Below, piece by piece: positions 40,961 through 50,289 of a stretch of DNA of 64,000 bases. Source of the DNA: Spirochaetaceae bacterium (GTDB lineage: Bacteria; Myxococcota_A; UBA9160; UBA4427); contig JACKFD010000018.1 in NCBI GenBank assembly GCA_020632655.1, positions 38,091-102,090 of the forward strand, written 5' to 3'. The position numbers were made by a program, and so were the translations under genes. Below the pieces are notes generated by a model. The model was not told the DNA's origin. It was given only the letters and a program-made list of their open reading frames with translations, and searched no databases. Position 1 is the first letter of the stretch, and each line of letters begins with the position of its first letter.

Positions 40961-42718
40961 CTAGGTGTTCGGCGTGCGGGATCCGACGGGCTCGGATGCG
41001 AGCAGGCGACCGAATTCCTCGGGCGGCAGCGGACGCGAGAAGAAATAGCCCTGCAACTCGTCGCAGCCGAGCTCGCGCAACAGTCCGACCTGCTCTTCCG
41101 TCTCGACGCCCTCGGCCACGACCGAGAGCCCGAGCCGTTTCGCGAGGGCGACGATCGCGGAGGCGAGCGCCTCGTCGCTCGCGCTCGAGCCGAGTCCGTT
41201 GACGAAGGAGCGGTCGATCTTCAACCGCTCGATCGGAAAGCGCTGGAGCGCCGAGAGCGACGAGTAGCCCGTGCCGAAGTCGTCGAGGGCGAGTCCGACG
41301 CCGAGCGCGGTGATCTGACCGATCGCAGCGACGATGCGGGGGTCGGCGTCGAGGATCGACGTCTCCGTGATCTCGAGCTCGAGATCAGAAGGGGCGAGCG
41401 CCGCTTCGAAGAGGGCCTGGTCCACGCGCTCGGCGACGCCGAGATGCCGGAGCTGCTCGACCGCGATGTTGACCGAGAGACGGAAGCTGGGATGGCCCGC
41501 CTCGCGCCACACGCGCATCTGCTGGCAGGCCGTGTGGAGGACCCAGCTCCCGATCTCGACGATCAGTCCGGTCTCCTCGGCGATCGGAATGAACTCGTCG
41601 GGACCGACCGGCTCGCCGTCACCATCCGTCCAGCGGATCAGCGCCTCCGCCGCCGCAAGTCGCCCCGTGCGCGCATCGCGCAGAGGCTGGTAGACGAGCG
41701 AGAACTCCTCCCGCTCGACGGCCCGCCGCAATCGGCTCTCGAGGTTGAGTCGCCGTACGGAGGTCGCATTCATCGAGTCGTTGAAGAACTCGTACGCGTT
41801 GCCGCCATGCGCCTTCGCGTGGTCCATCGCCGTATCCGCCGAACGCAGCAGATCCTCGGCGTCCACGCCGTCCTCCGGCCAGACCGCGATGCCGATGCTC
41901 GCGCCCACGAAGAGCTCCTGATCGGCGATCGAGTGGCTGCGCGAGAGCGCGTGCAGCACCCGACGCGCCACGCGGGCGGCGTCCTGGGGATGATCGAGGT
42001 CCGTCAGCAGGAGCGTGAACTCGTCGCCGCCGAGTCGCGAGATCGGGCTCGATGCCGCGTCGGCCTCCTCGACGGGGGAGGCGGCGCGGGCGAGGGCATC
42101 GCTGCCCCGGATCGCCGAGCGCAACCGCTCGGCGATCTGCTTGAGGAGGAGGTCGCCCTTCGCGTATCCGAGGGAGTCGTTGACCTGCTTGAAGCGATCG
42201 ACGCCGAGGAAGAGGAGCGCGAGCTGCTTGCCCCCTCGGCGACAACGCTCGATCGCCTGATCGATCTGGTCGCGAAAGTGCTCCCGATTCGGAAGACCCG
42301 TGAGCGGGTCGAAGGAGACGAGCTCACGGAGACGACGGACCATTTCGAAGCGCTCGGTCACGTCCCTCGCAGCCAGTAGCCAGACGGGACCGGGCACGAC
42401 GCGTTGCAACGACACGTCGAGGAGCCGCTTCACATCACGACGCGCCCGCCGCAGCGCGCGCACCGTCTCGCCCGCCGCCAACGCCCGCAGCGCCGCGACC
42501 TCGACCCCGTCCGGCTCGGGCGCGAAGAGCTCCGTCAGCCGCAGGCCGCCGGCTGCCGACGGCTCGACCAGCCCGAGCTGCTGCCGGGCCGCCGGGTTGC
42601 ACGTCAGGAGCCGACCCGAGTCATCGAAGGCCGCGAGCACCTCGGAGGCCCGCTCGAAGAGCGCACGGTCGAGACCTTCGGTCGCGTCGGACGCGCGGGT
42701 TTGTCGCAGGCTCGCCAT
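40961..42718 (-). CDS. PAS-GGDEF-EAL protein (c-di-GMP synthesis/degradation)
   Basis: The protein is 585 residues from the ATG at 42718. Residues 15-125 form a PAS-like domain (SEVLAAFDDSGRLLTCNPAARQ, VWLLAARDVTER). Residues 130-300 form a GGDEF domain with intact active site (SRLGGDEFTLLL, 230-234) and DPLTGLPNREHF. Residues 310-570 form an EAL domain with AAEALIRW, ITETSILDAD, LALDDFGTGYSSL and VVAEGVETEEQ. All catalytic motifs are intact, so both diguanylate cyclase and phosphodiesterase activities are possible. No RxxD inhibitory site is obvious in front of GGDEF. The protein is soluble. It may set c-di-GMP levels read by the PilZ protein at 29659. Confidence 0.94.
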   Translation of the reverse strand: MASLRQTRASDATEGLDRALFERASEVLAAFDDSGRLLTCNPAARQQLGLVEPSAAGGLRLTELFAPEPDGVEVAALRALAAGETVRALRRARRDVKRLLDVSLQRVVPGPVWLLAARDVTERFEMVRRLRELVSFDPLTGLPNREHFRDQIDQAIERCRRGGKQLALLFLGVDRFKQVNDSLGYAKGDLLLKQIAERLRSAIRGSDALARAASPVEEADAASSPISRLGGDEFTLLLTDLDHPQDAARVARRVLHALSRSHSIADQELFVGASIGIAVWPEDGVDAEDLLRSADTAMDHAKAHGGNAYEFFNDSMNATSVRRLNLESRLRRAVEREEFSLVYQPLRDARTGRLAAAEALIRWTDGDGEPVGPDEFIPIAEETGLIVEIGSWVLHTACQQMRVWREAGHPSFRLSVNIAVEQLRHLGVAERVDQALFEAALAPSDLELEITETSILDADPRIVAAIGQITALGVGLALDDFGTGYSSLSALQRFPIERLKIDRSFVNGLGSSASDEALASAIVALAKRLGLSVVAEGVETEEQVGLLRELGCDELQGYFFSRPLPPEEFGRLLASEPVGSRTPNT

Positions 42719-42920
42719 GGTCGCTCGCTCCGCCGTCCTTCCCGTCGAAGGGAAGACGACCAGCCAGACCATCGACCATGCTCCGAAGTTTTCCGATCGG
42801 GGATTGTGAGGGCGCAGTCCTTCGGGTCCATGCCCGACCTGCCCACACCCGTCCACCGGACCCCGCTCCCGGGTCCGCGGAGCCGGGACCACGGGCTTCC
42901 CCTCGTCTCGGCCGACCGGG

Positions 42921-43805
42921 TCAGCCGGCGATGCCGGTCGCGTCGGGCGGGTCCGACGCCGCGCGGTAGTAGCGCCGCCGCGCCGCGAGCTGCCAGAAGC
43001 GATCGTCCGGCACGTCGAAGGGACGCATTCCCGGCTCGTCGCGCGTCTCGCCCGGCAGCCAGGCCGTCAGGAATCCGTCGCGGCCACGTCCGTGATGGAC
43101 GCAGCCGCTGTCGAGGCCGCGCAGACCGCGAGCGACGTGGAGCCCCTGCCGCGCCCAATGCCCGTACACGAGCCCGTAGTCGTGGCCGTGCTCCGCCCAC
43201 ACGCGATGCCAGGGGCGCGCGCCGCCTTCGGGCTCGCGACTCGACCAGCGCCCATCGACGCCGATGCTGCGACAGCGTGTGATGCGCGCGAGCGCATCCC
43301 GCACGGGATCCGCCTCGGCGTCCATCGCCAGGAAGCCGCGCGCCGCCTCGCACGATCCGGCGAGGCGGGCAGCGACGGCGTCTCCCTGGCGCACGAGCTC
43401 CTCGAGCGACCACTCGGGCGAGGCCGCCGCGTGCACCATCGCGAATCGCTGGTCACCGATCCCGCCCGCCGCGACGACCGGACGACGGCGCAGCCAGTCG
43501 ATCCAGTCCTGCGCATCGGGCGCGGCCAGCACGTCGCCGATCGAGTCTCCGGGCGCGAGATCGCGCAGGCCGAGGGCGACGCAGAGCAGATGGATCTCGT
43601 GATTGCCGAGCACGTAGTGCGCACGACCGGCCTCGACCCGCTCGCGCACCCATTCGAGTGGCCGCCGATTGTCGGGGCCACGATTGACGAGGTCCCCCAC
43701 GACCCAGAGCTCGAAATCGTCTCCGAATCGGCCACGAAGCCGATCGAGCAGCTCGAGGAGCTCCTCCGCACAGCCCTGCACGTCGCCGACGAAGACCCTC
43801 TGCAT
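42921..43805 (-). CDS. apaH: ApaH-like symmetrical Ap4A phosphatase
   Basis: The 294-residue calcineurin-like phosphoesterase has the order GDVQGCAEELLELL, GDLVNRGPDNRRPLEWVRE, LGNHEIHLL, MVHAAASPEWSLE and YGHWARQGLH, which fits ApaH. It hydrolyses diadenosine tetraphosphate to ADP; bacterial ApaH also removes NpnN caps from RNA. The length (about 270-290) is usual. It starts 12 bp after the FAH-family gene on the same strand, so the two are likely co-transcribed. Confidence 0.88.
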   Translation of the reverse strand: MQRVFVGDVQGCAEELLELLDRLRGRFGDDFELWVVGDLVNRGPDNRRPLEWVRERVEAGRAHYVLGNHEIHLLCVALGLRDLAPGDSIGDVLAAPDAQDWIDWLRRRPVVAAGGIGDQRFAMVHAAASPEWSLEELVRQGDAVAARLAGSCEAARGFLAMDAEADPVRDALARITRCRSIGVDGRWSSREPEGGARPWHRVWAEHGHDYGLVYGHWARQGLHVARGLRGLDSGCVHHGRGRDGFLTAWLPGETRDEPGMRPFDVPDDRFWQLAARRRYYRAASDPPDATGIAG

Positions 43806-43817
43806 GCCGTCCTTCGC

Positions 43818-44663
43818 CTAACGTCCGGCCACGCAGCGGTTCGAGAGTCGTCCGATTCCCTCGATCTCGCTCTCGATCGTCTCGCCCGCCACGAGATAGC
43901 GCCGCGGCTCGCGGACGCTGCCGACGCCGCCGGGCGTGCCCGTGAAGATCAGATCACCCGGAAGCAGGACGCAATAGCGCGAGACGTAGGCGATCAGCTC
44001 GGGGACGGAGAAGATCAGGTTCTCCGTCGTCGACTCCTGCATCAGCTCTCCACCGACCCAGCAGCGCAGCCGGAGCGCATCGGGATCCGGGAACTCGTCG
44101 AGACTGACGAGCGCGGGCCCGATCGGACCGAAGGCCCGCGCCGACTTGCCGAGGCTGAACTGCGGGGGCTTGCTCGCGAACTGGAGCTTGCGATCCGATA
44201 CGTCCTGCCCGACGCAGAAGCCGGCGACGTACTCCCAGGCGTGCTCCTTCGCGACGGCCTCCGCCTCGCGACCGATCACGACGACCTGCTCGACCTCCCA
44301 GTCGACGCGATCCGAGGTGAGCGGCACCTCGGCGGTCGGCCCCGCCAGGCAGGTCGGGAACTTCGTGAAGACCATCGGCAGCTCGGGAATCGGCAGCCCC
44401 GCCTCCTCCGCGTGGTCGCGGTAGTTGAGGCCGATCGCGAAGACCTGGGTCGGTCGCGGCACGGGTGGGCCGAGTCGTTCGGGTACGAGGATCGGACCGG
44501 CATCGCCGGCGGTCTGCTCCGCGGAGAGGCGCCGCAGGGCATCCCAATATTCGAAGGCCGCCATTGGATCCGCGGGGATCCGACGATCACTCGCGATCTC
44601 GGCGTCGACGAAGCGTCCCGCCACGTCGAGCCCGAGTCGCCCGTCGAAGTTCACGAGTCGCAT
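43818..44663 (-). CDS. Fumarylacetoacetate hydrolase (FAH) family protein
   Basis: The 281-residue protein has GGGAG upstream of the ATG. The FAH fold is shown by VFAIGLNYRDHAEEAGLPIP, VFTKFPTCLAGP, VDWEVEQVVVIGREA (metal-binding Glu), VGQDVSDRKLQF and LLPGDLIFTGTPGGVGSVREP. Relatives include acylpyruvate hydrolases, oxaloacetate decarboxylases and enzymes of aromatic ring breakdown; the substrate is not clear. It pairs with the ApaH-like gene. Confidence 0.88.
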   Translation of the reverse strand: MRLVNFDGRLGLDVAGRFVDAEIASDRRIPADPMAAFEYWDALRRLSAEQTAGDAGPILVPERLGPPVPRPTQVFAIGLNYRDHAEEAGLPIPELPMVFTKFPTCLAGPTAEVPLTSDRVDWEVEQVVVIGREAEAVAKEHAWEYVAGFCVGQDVSDRKLQFASKPPQFSLGKSARAFGPIGPALVSLDEFPDPDALRLRCWVGGELMQESTTENLIFSVPELIAYVSRYCVLLPGDLIFTGTPGGVGSVREPRRYLVAGETIESEIEGIGRLSNRCVAGR

Positions 44664-45050
44664 GCGATCTCCCTTGCCCGCTCGTCGGCGTCGCCCCGGC
44701 CTCGCGAGGCCGGGAGCGGCCCCTGCACGGCGAGGACCCGCCCGGATCCGGTCGTGTGTGGGGCGGCCCATCCTACCGGGTCGGCGCGCGATGCGCGGCC
44801 GGCCGGGTGCACGAGTCGAGGGTCGAGACCCGGGGTCGGAGGGTTTCCCCTCGGGCCCAGGTGCCGCGCGGTGCAGCACGCCCGTCGCTCGCCCGCGAGC
44901 ATGGTGTAACTTCCGACCTTCGCAGCGACCGGTATCCGCCCCCCGAGCCGTCCCTCCGAAGCGAGGGGCATGCGCCGGGCCGCGGTCTGCCCGGTCGCCG
45001 CCCAGAAGCTGCGATCCGTTCGGTGCTCCGCGCCCGATCGGTCGAGGCCC
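44664..45050. other. 387-bp divergent region between FAH-family and DHH genes
   Basis: It presumably holds promoters for both genes. The DHH frame is open back to an ATG at 44970, but the upstream residues do not look conserved. No other gene or repeat was seen. Confidence 0.45.
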
Positions 45051-46463
45051 ATGGCCTTCGGGGGTCGGGTGGGACGTCGAATCATCATCTGCGATGGAGC
45101 CGAGAGCGCTCGACTCTGGAGTCGCATCGGCGTCGACGCCTCCGAGGAGCTCACCTGGGTTCCGCGCGAAGACGAGAGCCGTTCGAGACCGCCGGGCTTC
45201 AAGATCCTCCAGGGCGGCCTCGAGAAGGAGGCGATCGCAAAGCTCGCCCCCGCGCCAGACGACGAGTACGCGCTCGTCAGCGACGACGGCCCCTGGACGC
45301 GGCTGGCCGTGCGCGAGATCCAGAAGGTCGACGAGGACGCAGCGATCCTCGTGCTCTCGGACAGCCTGACCGCCGAGGACCTGCCGGACCATCCCTCGTT
45401 ACGGCGTACGGGCTGGAAGACGCTGATCCGCGACGACATCAACGAGGAGTTCGACCACCTGGCGAACCTCCAGCGCGTCGTGCGCATCCGCGAGCTGCTC
45501 GAGGACCGGGAGAAGGTCGGCATCCTCGTCCAGCCCGATCCCGACCCCGACGGCCTCGCGAGCGGCTACGCCCTCCGCGCGATCCTCGGTCGCAAGCGCA
45601 CGACGGCGCCGCTGATCTCCTTCGGCGAGGTGCAGCGCCCGGAGAACCAGGCGCTCTGCGATGCGATCGGTATCGACGTCCGCGTGATCACGCCCGAGGA
45701 GATCGGCGAGTTCGATGGCCTCGTGCTCGTCGACGTCCAGCCCAACGTCTTCGGCGACAACCCCCCGGAACGGATCTGCGCGCCGGACCTGATCGTGGAT
45801 CACCATCCCGAGCGCTCGGGCTTCAACCCGACGATCAGCGACATCCGCACGGCCTACGGCGCGACCTCCTCGATCTTCACGGAGTACCTCCGCGCGACCA
45901 ACACGGAGATCAACCCGAAGCTCGCGACCGCGCTCCTCTACGGCATCAAGAGCGACACACAGTACCTCGGGCGCGAGACGAGCCCGCGCGACATGCACTC
46001 GTTCGCCTATCTGCACGCGCAGCACAGCCCCGCTCTCCTGCGCCGCATCGAGCGGCCCGCGCTTCCGCTCGACGGACTCAAGGCGCTCGGACGCGCACTC
46101 GCCGGCGCCGAGGTGCGCGACGGCATCCACATGCTCGTGCTCGGCCGGGTACGCGAGGACGTGATCCCGCAGGTCGCGGACATGGCGCTGCAGGCGGAGG
46201 GCGCCGAGTGGGCCGTCGCGATCGGCACGGTCGACCGCAACATCGTCTTCTCCGTGCGCAACGTCGGCTACGTGCGCGCAGCGGGCGAGGTCGTCCGCGC
46301 GGTCGTCGAGGGCCTCGGCGTCGGCGGCGGCCATCGCTCGATGGCGAAGGGCATCATCCCGCTCAAGGCCTTCCGCGAGGTCTACGGCAGCACGAACAAG
46401 AACCAGATCCGCAGCGCCCTCTTCGACGCCTTCATCCGCGCCATCCACCATGCTGACGATTGA
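45051..46463 (+). CDS. DHH/DHHA1 phosphoesterase with N-terminal regulatory domain
   Basis: The protein is 470 residues from the ATG at 45051. An N-terminal domain (residues 1-140) with RRIIICDGAES and DEYALVSDDGPWTRL looks like a nucleotide-binding fold. The DHH domain has VGILVQPDPDPDGLASGYALR, LVLVDVQPNVF and the DHH motif LIVDHHPERSG. The DHHA1 end has VRNVGYVRAAGEVV and GVGGGHRSMAKG. Such proteins are nano-RNases or c-di-AMP/pApA phosphodiesterases; the substrate here is unknown. The 3' end overlaps the pterin dehydratase gene by 14 bp. Confidence 0.85.
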   Translation: MAFGGRVGRRIIICDGAESARLWSRIGVDASEELTWVPREDESRSRPPGFKILQGGLEKEAIAKLAPAPDDEYALVSDDGPWTRLAVREIQKVDEDAAILVLSDSLTAEDLPDHPSLRRTGWKTLIRDDINEEFDHLANLQRVVRIRELLEDREKVGILVQPDPDPDGLASGYALRAILGRKRTTAPLISFGEVQRPENQALCDAIGIDVRVITPEEIGEFDGLVLVDVQPNVFGDNPPERICAPDLIVDHHPERSGFNPTISDIRTAYGATSSIFTEYLRATNTEINPKLATALLYGIKSDTQYLGRETSPRDMHSFAYLHAQHSPALLRRIERPALPLDGLKALGRALAGAEVRDGIHMLVLGRVREDVIPQVADMALQAEGAEWAVAIGTVDRNIVFSVRNVGYVRAAGEVVRAVVEGLGVGGGHRSMAKGIIPLKAFREVYGSTNKNQIRSALFDAFIRAIHHADD

Positions 46464-46761
46464 AGCCATGCCCCGACCGAAGGCCCTCTCCGCGAGCGAG
46501 ATCGAAGCGAAGCTCCCCGGGATCCCGGGCTGGTCGCTCGTCGACGGCAAGCTCCATCGCGAGCTGCGATTCGCGGACTTCGTCGAGGCGATGGGCTTCA
46601 TGACCCGGGTCGCACTCCACGCGGAGAAGCTCGACCACCACCCCGAGTGGTCCAACGTCTACTCGCGCGTCGTCGTCGATCTCACGACCCACGACGCCGG
46701 CGGCGTCACGGATCTCGACTTCGAGCTCGCGCGTCGCATGAACACGCTCGCCGAGGGCTGA
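46450..46761 (+). CDS. phhB: 4a-hydroxytetrahydrobiopterin (pterin-4a-carbinolamine) dehydratase
   Basis: The 103-residue protein has the signature HAEKLDHHPEWSNVY (motif E-K-x-x-H-H-P, two catalytic His) and DLTTHDAGGVTDLDFELAR. It recycles the pterin cofactor after aromatic amino acid hydroxylation; many bacteria without such hydroxylases also have it. Start at 46450 overlaps the DHH gene by 14 bp; MPRPK at 46468 is an alternative. It is the last gene of this unit. Confidence 0.92.
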   Translation: MLTIEAMPRPKALSASEIEAKLPGIPGWSLVDGKLHRELRFADFVEAMGFMTRVALHAEKLDHHPEWSNVYSRVVVDLTTHDAGGVTDLDFELARRMNTLAEG

Positions 46762-46813
46762 CCGTCCCGACCTCGCGCCCGAGCCGTCCTGCGGCCCCGG
46801 CGTGTCGGCCGTT

Positions 46814-46915
46814 CCCGACGCGTGAGGCGATCTCCGCGTCTCGAACGCCCGACGCGTGAGGCGGCCCCGGCGTGTCAGACGCCCGACGCGTGAGGCGGCC
46901 CCGGCGTCTCAGACG
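46814..46915. repeat. Three-copy 34-bp tandem repeat between convergent genes
   Basis: Units at 46814, 46848 and 46882 read CCCGACGCGTGAGGCGGCCC followed by CGGCGTGTCAGACG; the first is diverged. The array lies between the stop of the pterin dehydratase gene and the stop of the aldo/keto reductase, entering the last few bases of the latter. There are no unique spacers. Confidence 0.9.
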
Positions 46916-48480
46916 CTCGACGTCGAGAGCATCGCATGCGCGCCGCGCGTCCGTTCCGGGATCGCGATGCCGAGCGGACAGCTCCCGAGACAGGGTGCGG
47001 CGCAGCCCGCGCACGCCGAGGCATCGATCTCCAGCTTCGCGTAGAGCTCCATCGCATTGCGCTCGTCGCGATAGTCCTCGAAGTACATGCGATGCCGCAG
47101 CACGTCGGAGATGGGGACGCCTTCCGGGCAGCGGGGCAGGCAGGCGCCACAATGCGGTGTGCAGTAGCTGCCCGCGACCTTGCGGTCGTATTCCGAGAGG
47201 ATCGCGAGATCCGCGTCCTCGAGCGTCCGTCCCGAGGCATGCAGGTACTCGTCGACGTGCTGCATCTCGAAGAACGAGATCACTGCACAGGAGACCTTCG
47301 GATTCGCGTGCACCCATTTGAGCGCCGCCTGGGCGTAGCTGTTCGCGTGGTGGAAATCCTGGAGATTGCGATGGCGGGCGCCCTTCAGCGTCTTCATCGC
47401 GACGATGCCCATGTCCTGCTCGTCGTGCGCGCGATCGATGAGCGATCCGAGCTCGGGCCAGATGCCGTGGTGATAGGCGAGCATCATGACGTCGAAGCGG
47501 CCCGAATCGATCGCGCGCGTCGCGACCTCGGCGAGACGCGGCGTATGGGTCGACACGCCGAGGAAGCGCGCCTTGCCCTCGGACCGGAGCTGGTCGAAGG
47601 CCTCGTGCACGTTCGGGTCCATCAGGCGCCCGACCTCGTCACAGGAATGGATGTGTACGAGGTCGACATAGTCCGTGCCGAGACGACGCAGGCTCTCGTG
47701 CACGACCTCCTTGTAGCGGGCGACCGGCGTGCCGGCGGGTAGATGGCCGATCGGCGTGCAGAACTTCGTCGCGAGGAAGATCTGGTCGCGAGGGATCTCG
47801 CGCAGCGCGCGGCCGACGGCGAGCTCGCTGCCCTCGGTCGAGTAGTCGGGCGCCGTGTCCACGTAGTTCACGCCGCGCTCCCAGGCCGTCTTCACGAGCC
47901 TCCACGCGTCGTCGCCCCGCAGACGTCCCGCCCCGAGCACCGTGTCGGAGACACGCCAGCCGGTCCGCCCGAGCCGCCCGTAGGCGCGGACGCGCGCGCC
48001 ACGCCAGGCGTCGCTCGGCTCGGGATGCGTCTTCACGACGCCTACGTCCGAGCTGATGCCGCTCTGGATTCCGGCCCAGCCGTCACCGTCGCGTCCCAGG
48101 CCGAAGAGCGCGTTGCCCGCAGCGCCCGCGAGCCCCGCCAGGAAGGTGCCGGTCCCGACGGCCGTGCCGGAGAGGAAGCGGCGGCGTGCAGCATCGGGCG
48201 GTGCACCCGCCGCGCGCTCCCGGCTCACGCGCAGGAAGATCGCGACCGCCGCGATCGATGCTGCGACGAGCACGATCCCCGCGACCACGAGCCCACCGAC
48301 CGCCTTCGTCACGCCCGGTCCGAAGAGTCCCTGGATCCACTCGCCGGCCGGGAAATGCGACGGATCGAGTCCGATCAGCGAGTCGTATACGAGACGCCCG
48401 CTCACGACGTACCCGATCACCAGCGCCGTGGTCGCGAGCAGGAGGAAGATCGTGACCCGACTCGGCAGCTGGGATCCCAT
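46909..48480 (-). CDS. Membrane-anchored aldo/keto reductase with C-terminal 4Fe-4S domain
   Basis: The 523-residue protein starts with two hydrophobic helices (residues 9-27 and 61-84). A twin-arginine-like element RRRFLSGTAVG with a following hydrophobic stretch lies at 99-120. The aldo/keto reductase barrel (about 170-440) has the Asp-Tyr in NYVDTAPDYST, Lys in FLATKFCTP and His in DLVHIHSCD. The C-terminal region has ferredoxin-type Cys motifs CTPHCGACLPRCP and CAGCAAPCLGSCP. Soluble relatives are common, but the double membrane segment plus Tat-like motif suggests the catalytic part may be exported, or that a Tat enzyme was fused to a membrane domain. Confidence 0.85.
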   Translation of the reverse strand: MGSQLPSRVTIFLLLATTALVIGYVVSGRLVYDSLIGLDPSHFPAGEWIQGLFGPGVTKAVGGLVVAGIVLVAASIAAVAIFLRVSRERAAGAPPDAARRRFLSGTAVGTGTFLAGLAGAAGNALFGLGRDGDGWAGIQSGISSDVGVVKTHPEPSDAWRGARVRAYGRLGRTGWRVSDTVLGAGRLRGDDAWRLVKTAWERGVNYVDTAPDYSTEGSELAVGRALREIPRDQIFLATKFCTPIGHLPAGTPVARYKEVVHESLRRLGTDYVDLVHIHSCDEVGRLMDPNVHEAFDQLRSEGKARFLGVSTHTPRLAEVATRAIDSGRFDVMMLAYHHGIWPELGSLIDRAHDEQDMGIVAMKTLKGARHRNLQDFHHANSYAQAALKWVHANPKVSCAVISFFEMQHVDEYLHASGRTLEDADLAILSEYDRKVAGSYCTPHCGACLPRCPEGVPISDVLRHRMYFEDYRDERNAMELYAKLEIDASACAGCAAPCLGSCPLGIAIPERTRGAHAMLSTSSV

Positions 48481-48610
48481 GCGGCGTACCTCCCGGGCGT
48501 CGCGCGTTGCAGGCCGCGCGCACAGAGGCAAGTATAGGTGCCATTCTCGACGCGCCGGCCGGCGCATGACGACTCGGCGCCACGAAAGAGACGGGGCGAC
48601 GGAGGAGCCG

Positions 48611-49078
48611 ATGGGGAGCCCGCTGATCATTCCCGACGTCCCGAGCCTGCCCGAGTACGAGGGCCGCGATCTCGGCGTCTCGGAGTGGCAGACGGTCGAT
48701 CAATCGCGGATCGACGCCTTCGCCGACGCAACGGGCGACCATCAATGGATCCACGTCGACCGCGCGCGGGCCGAGCGGGAGTCGCCCTTCGGTCGCACGG
48801 TCGCGCACGGCTACCTGACGCTCGCGCTCGCGCCCACGCTCCTGCCCGAGCTGGTTCGCGTGGAGCGATGCTCGCAGATCGTGAACTCGGGGATCGAGAA
48901 GCTGCGTCTGCGTGAGCCCGTGCCGAGCGGGAGTCGCATCCGGCTCGGCGCGTCGATCCAGAGCGTCCGGCCCGTGCCGGGCGGGGCGATGCGCGTGGTG
49001 CTCGCTGTGCGCTTCGAGGTCGAGGGCGCGAAGCGGCCGGCGGGGACGGGGGAGCTCGTCTTCGTCTACTTTCCTTAG
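48611..49078 (+). CDS. MaoC-like hotdog-fold hydratase
   Basis: The 155-residue protein has GGAGGAG upstream. The hydratase 2 motif with catalytic Asp and His is in DAFADATGDHQWIHVD, and FGRTVAHGYLTLAL follows. It probably hydrates an enoyl-CoA or a related unsaturated thioester. It is a single gene, divergent from the aldo/keto reductase by 130 bp. Confidence 0.9.
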   Translation: MGSPLIIPDVPSLPEYEGRDLGVSEWQTVDQSRIDAFADATGDHQWIHVDRARAERESPFGRTVAHGYLTLALAPTLLPELVRVERCSQIVNSGIEKLRLREPVPSGSRIRLGASIQSVRPVPGGAMRVVLAVRFEVEGAKRPAGTGELVFVYFP

Positions 49079-49182
49079 CGCGCGCAGACGCGCGCTCGGG
49101 CCACAGGCGTTTCATGGTGCGCGCGGGCGCGCGCCTGGACCGCGGGCGCTTCCTGCGATGGCTCGCGGAGCGGGGCGAGGAG

Positions 49183-50073
49183 TCAGTCGGCGAGGAAGCG
49201 GCGGAGCTCGGGGAGCAGGGGGTCGAGCTGGTCGTGGTGGACCCAATGGCCGGCGTCCGCGATCTCCAGCACGCGAGCACCGGGGATGTGGGCCGCGCGA
49301 CCGTCCTTCGCGGGATCACCGTGCCAGCTCTCGCTGCCGTGCACGAGGAGCGTGGGGCAGGCGATCCGCTGCCAGAGTCCCTCCATCGACCCGGGCTCCA
49401 TGCGCACGGGGTAGAGCGGGCGCGCCGCGTGGTCGAACTTCCAGCAGAAGGTGCCGTCCTCGTTCCGGGCGACGCCGTGCACCGTCAGATGGCGCGCGAG
49501 CTCGGGGGACAGGTGCGGATTCTCCTCCTGCATCCGCGCGGCCGCGGCGTCGATCGACACATAACGTCGGGGCTGGACACGGGAGGTCGCCCGGACCGCG
49601 TCGATCCACCCGTTCGCGAGCTCCCAGAGCTGCTTGCCTTCGAAGCGCGCCCGCATCTCGGGCGGCGGTCCCATCCCTTCGATCGCGACCAGTCTCGACA
49701 CGTTCTCGGGCTTCAGCCCCGTGTAGAAGAGCGAGACCGCGGCGCCGAGGGAGTGCGCCACGATCCGCACGGGCGCGAGCCCGAGCACCTCGACGAGCTG
49801 ATCCAGATCCAGCACGTACTCGGGCAGTGTGTACTGCCCACCGATCGCCCAGGCGGAGTCTCCATGTCCGCGCAGGTCCGGGGCGATCACGTGGTAGTCG
49901 CGGCGTAGCGCGCGGGCGACGCGGTCCCAGCTGCGGGCGTGGTCCCGCCCACCATGCACGAGCAGGAGCGGCGGGGCGCCCTCGTTGCCCCAGTCGACGA
50001 AGTGCAGCTTCAACCGCTGGCAGACGTAGTAGCTCGACGCCGGGCCGACGATCTCGTGCTGGGAATCGGTCAC
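49183..50073 (-). CDS. Alpha/beta hydrolase
   Basis: The 296-residue protein starts at GTG (VTDSQHEIVG). The fold is shown by LLLVHGGRDHARSWDRVA (oxyanion HG), VIAPDLRGHGDSAW, the nucleophile Ser in IVAHSLGAAVSL, a late acidic residue in HGSESWHGD and the His in DAGHWVHHD. The substrate cannot be inferred; relatives include epoxide hydrolases, esterases and haloalkane dehalogenases. It is divergent from nadE, with short repeats in the 216-bp shared region. Confidence 0.87.
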   Translation of the reverse strand: MTDSQHEIVGPASSYYVCQRLKLHFVDWGNEGAPPLLLVHGGRDHARSWDRVARALRRDYHVIAPDLRGHGDSAWAIGGQYTLPEYVLDLDQLVEVLGLAPVRIVAHSLGAAVSLFYTGLKPENVSRLVAIEGMGPPPEMRARFEGKQLWELANGWIDAVRATSRVQPRRYVSIDAAAARMQEENPHLSPELARHLTVHGVARNEDGTFCWKFDHAARPLYPVRMEPGSMEGLWQRIACPTLLVHGSESWHGDPAKDGRAAHIPGARVLEIADAGHWVHHDQLDPLLPELRRFLAD

Positions 50074-50194
50074 GCGGACGGGTCCTCCTGGCCGGTCGGC
50101 TTCGGGGCGGTCACGCGCCGGGGGGCGACCGATCGGCGGAGTATAGGACCCGCCGTCCAGGGCCTGCGCCAAGCGGATGCACGCGCAGCCATCC

Positions 50195-50275
50195 GTCGCG
50201 CCCGGGATCGAAACAGGGGTCGGCGGACGTCGCGCCCGGGATCGACACCGGGGTCGGCGGACATCACGCTCGGGT
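50195..50275. repeat. 34-bp tandem repeat upstream of nadE
   Basis: Two full units start at 50195 and 50229 (GTCGCGCCCGGGATCGA then a variable AACAG/CACCG and GGGTCGGCGGAC), with a partial third to about 50275. The array ends 15 bp before the nadE start codon and may include its ribosome-binding region. Confidence 0.85.
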
Positions 50276-50289
50276 ATGCTCCGCGCACC

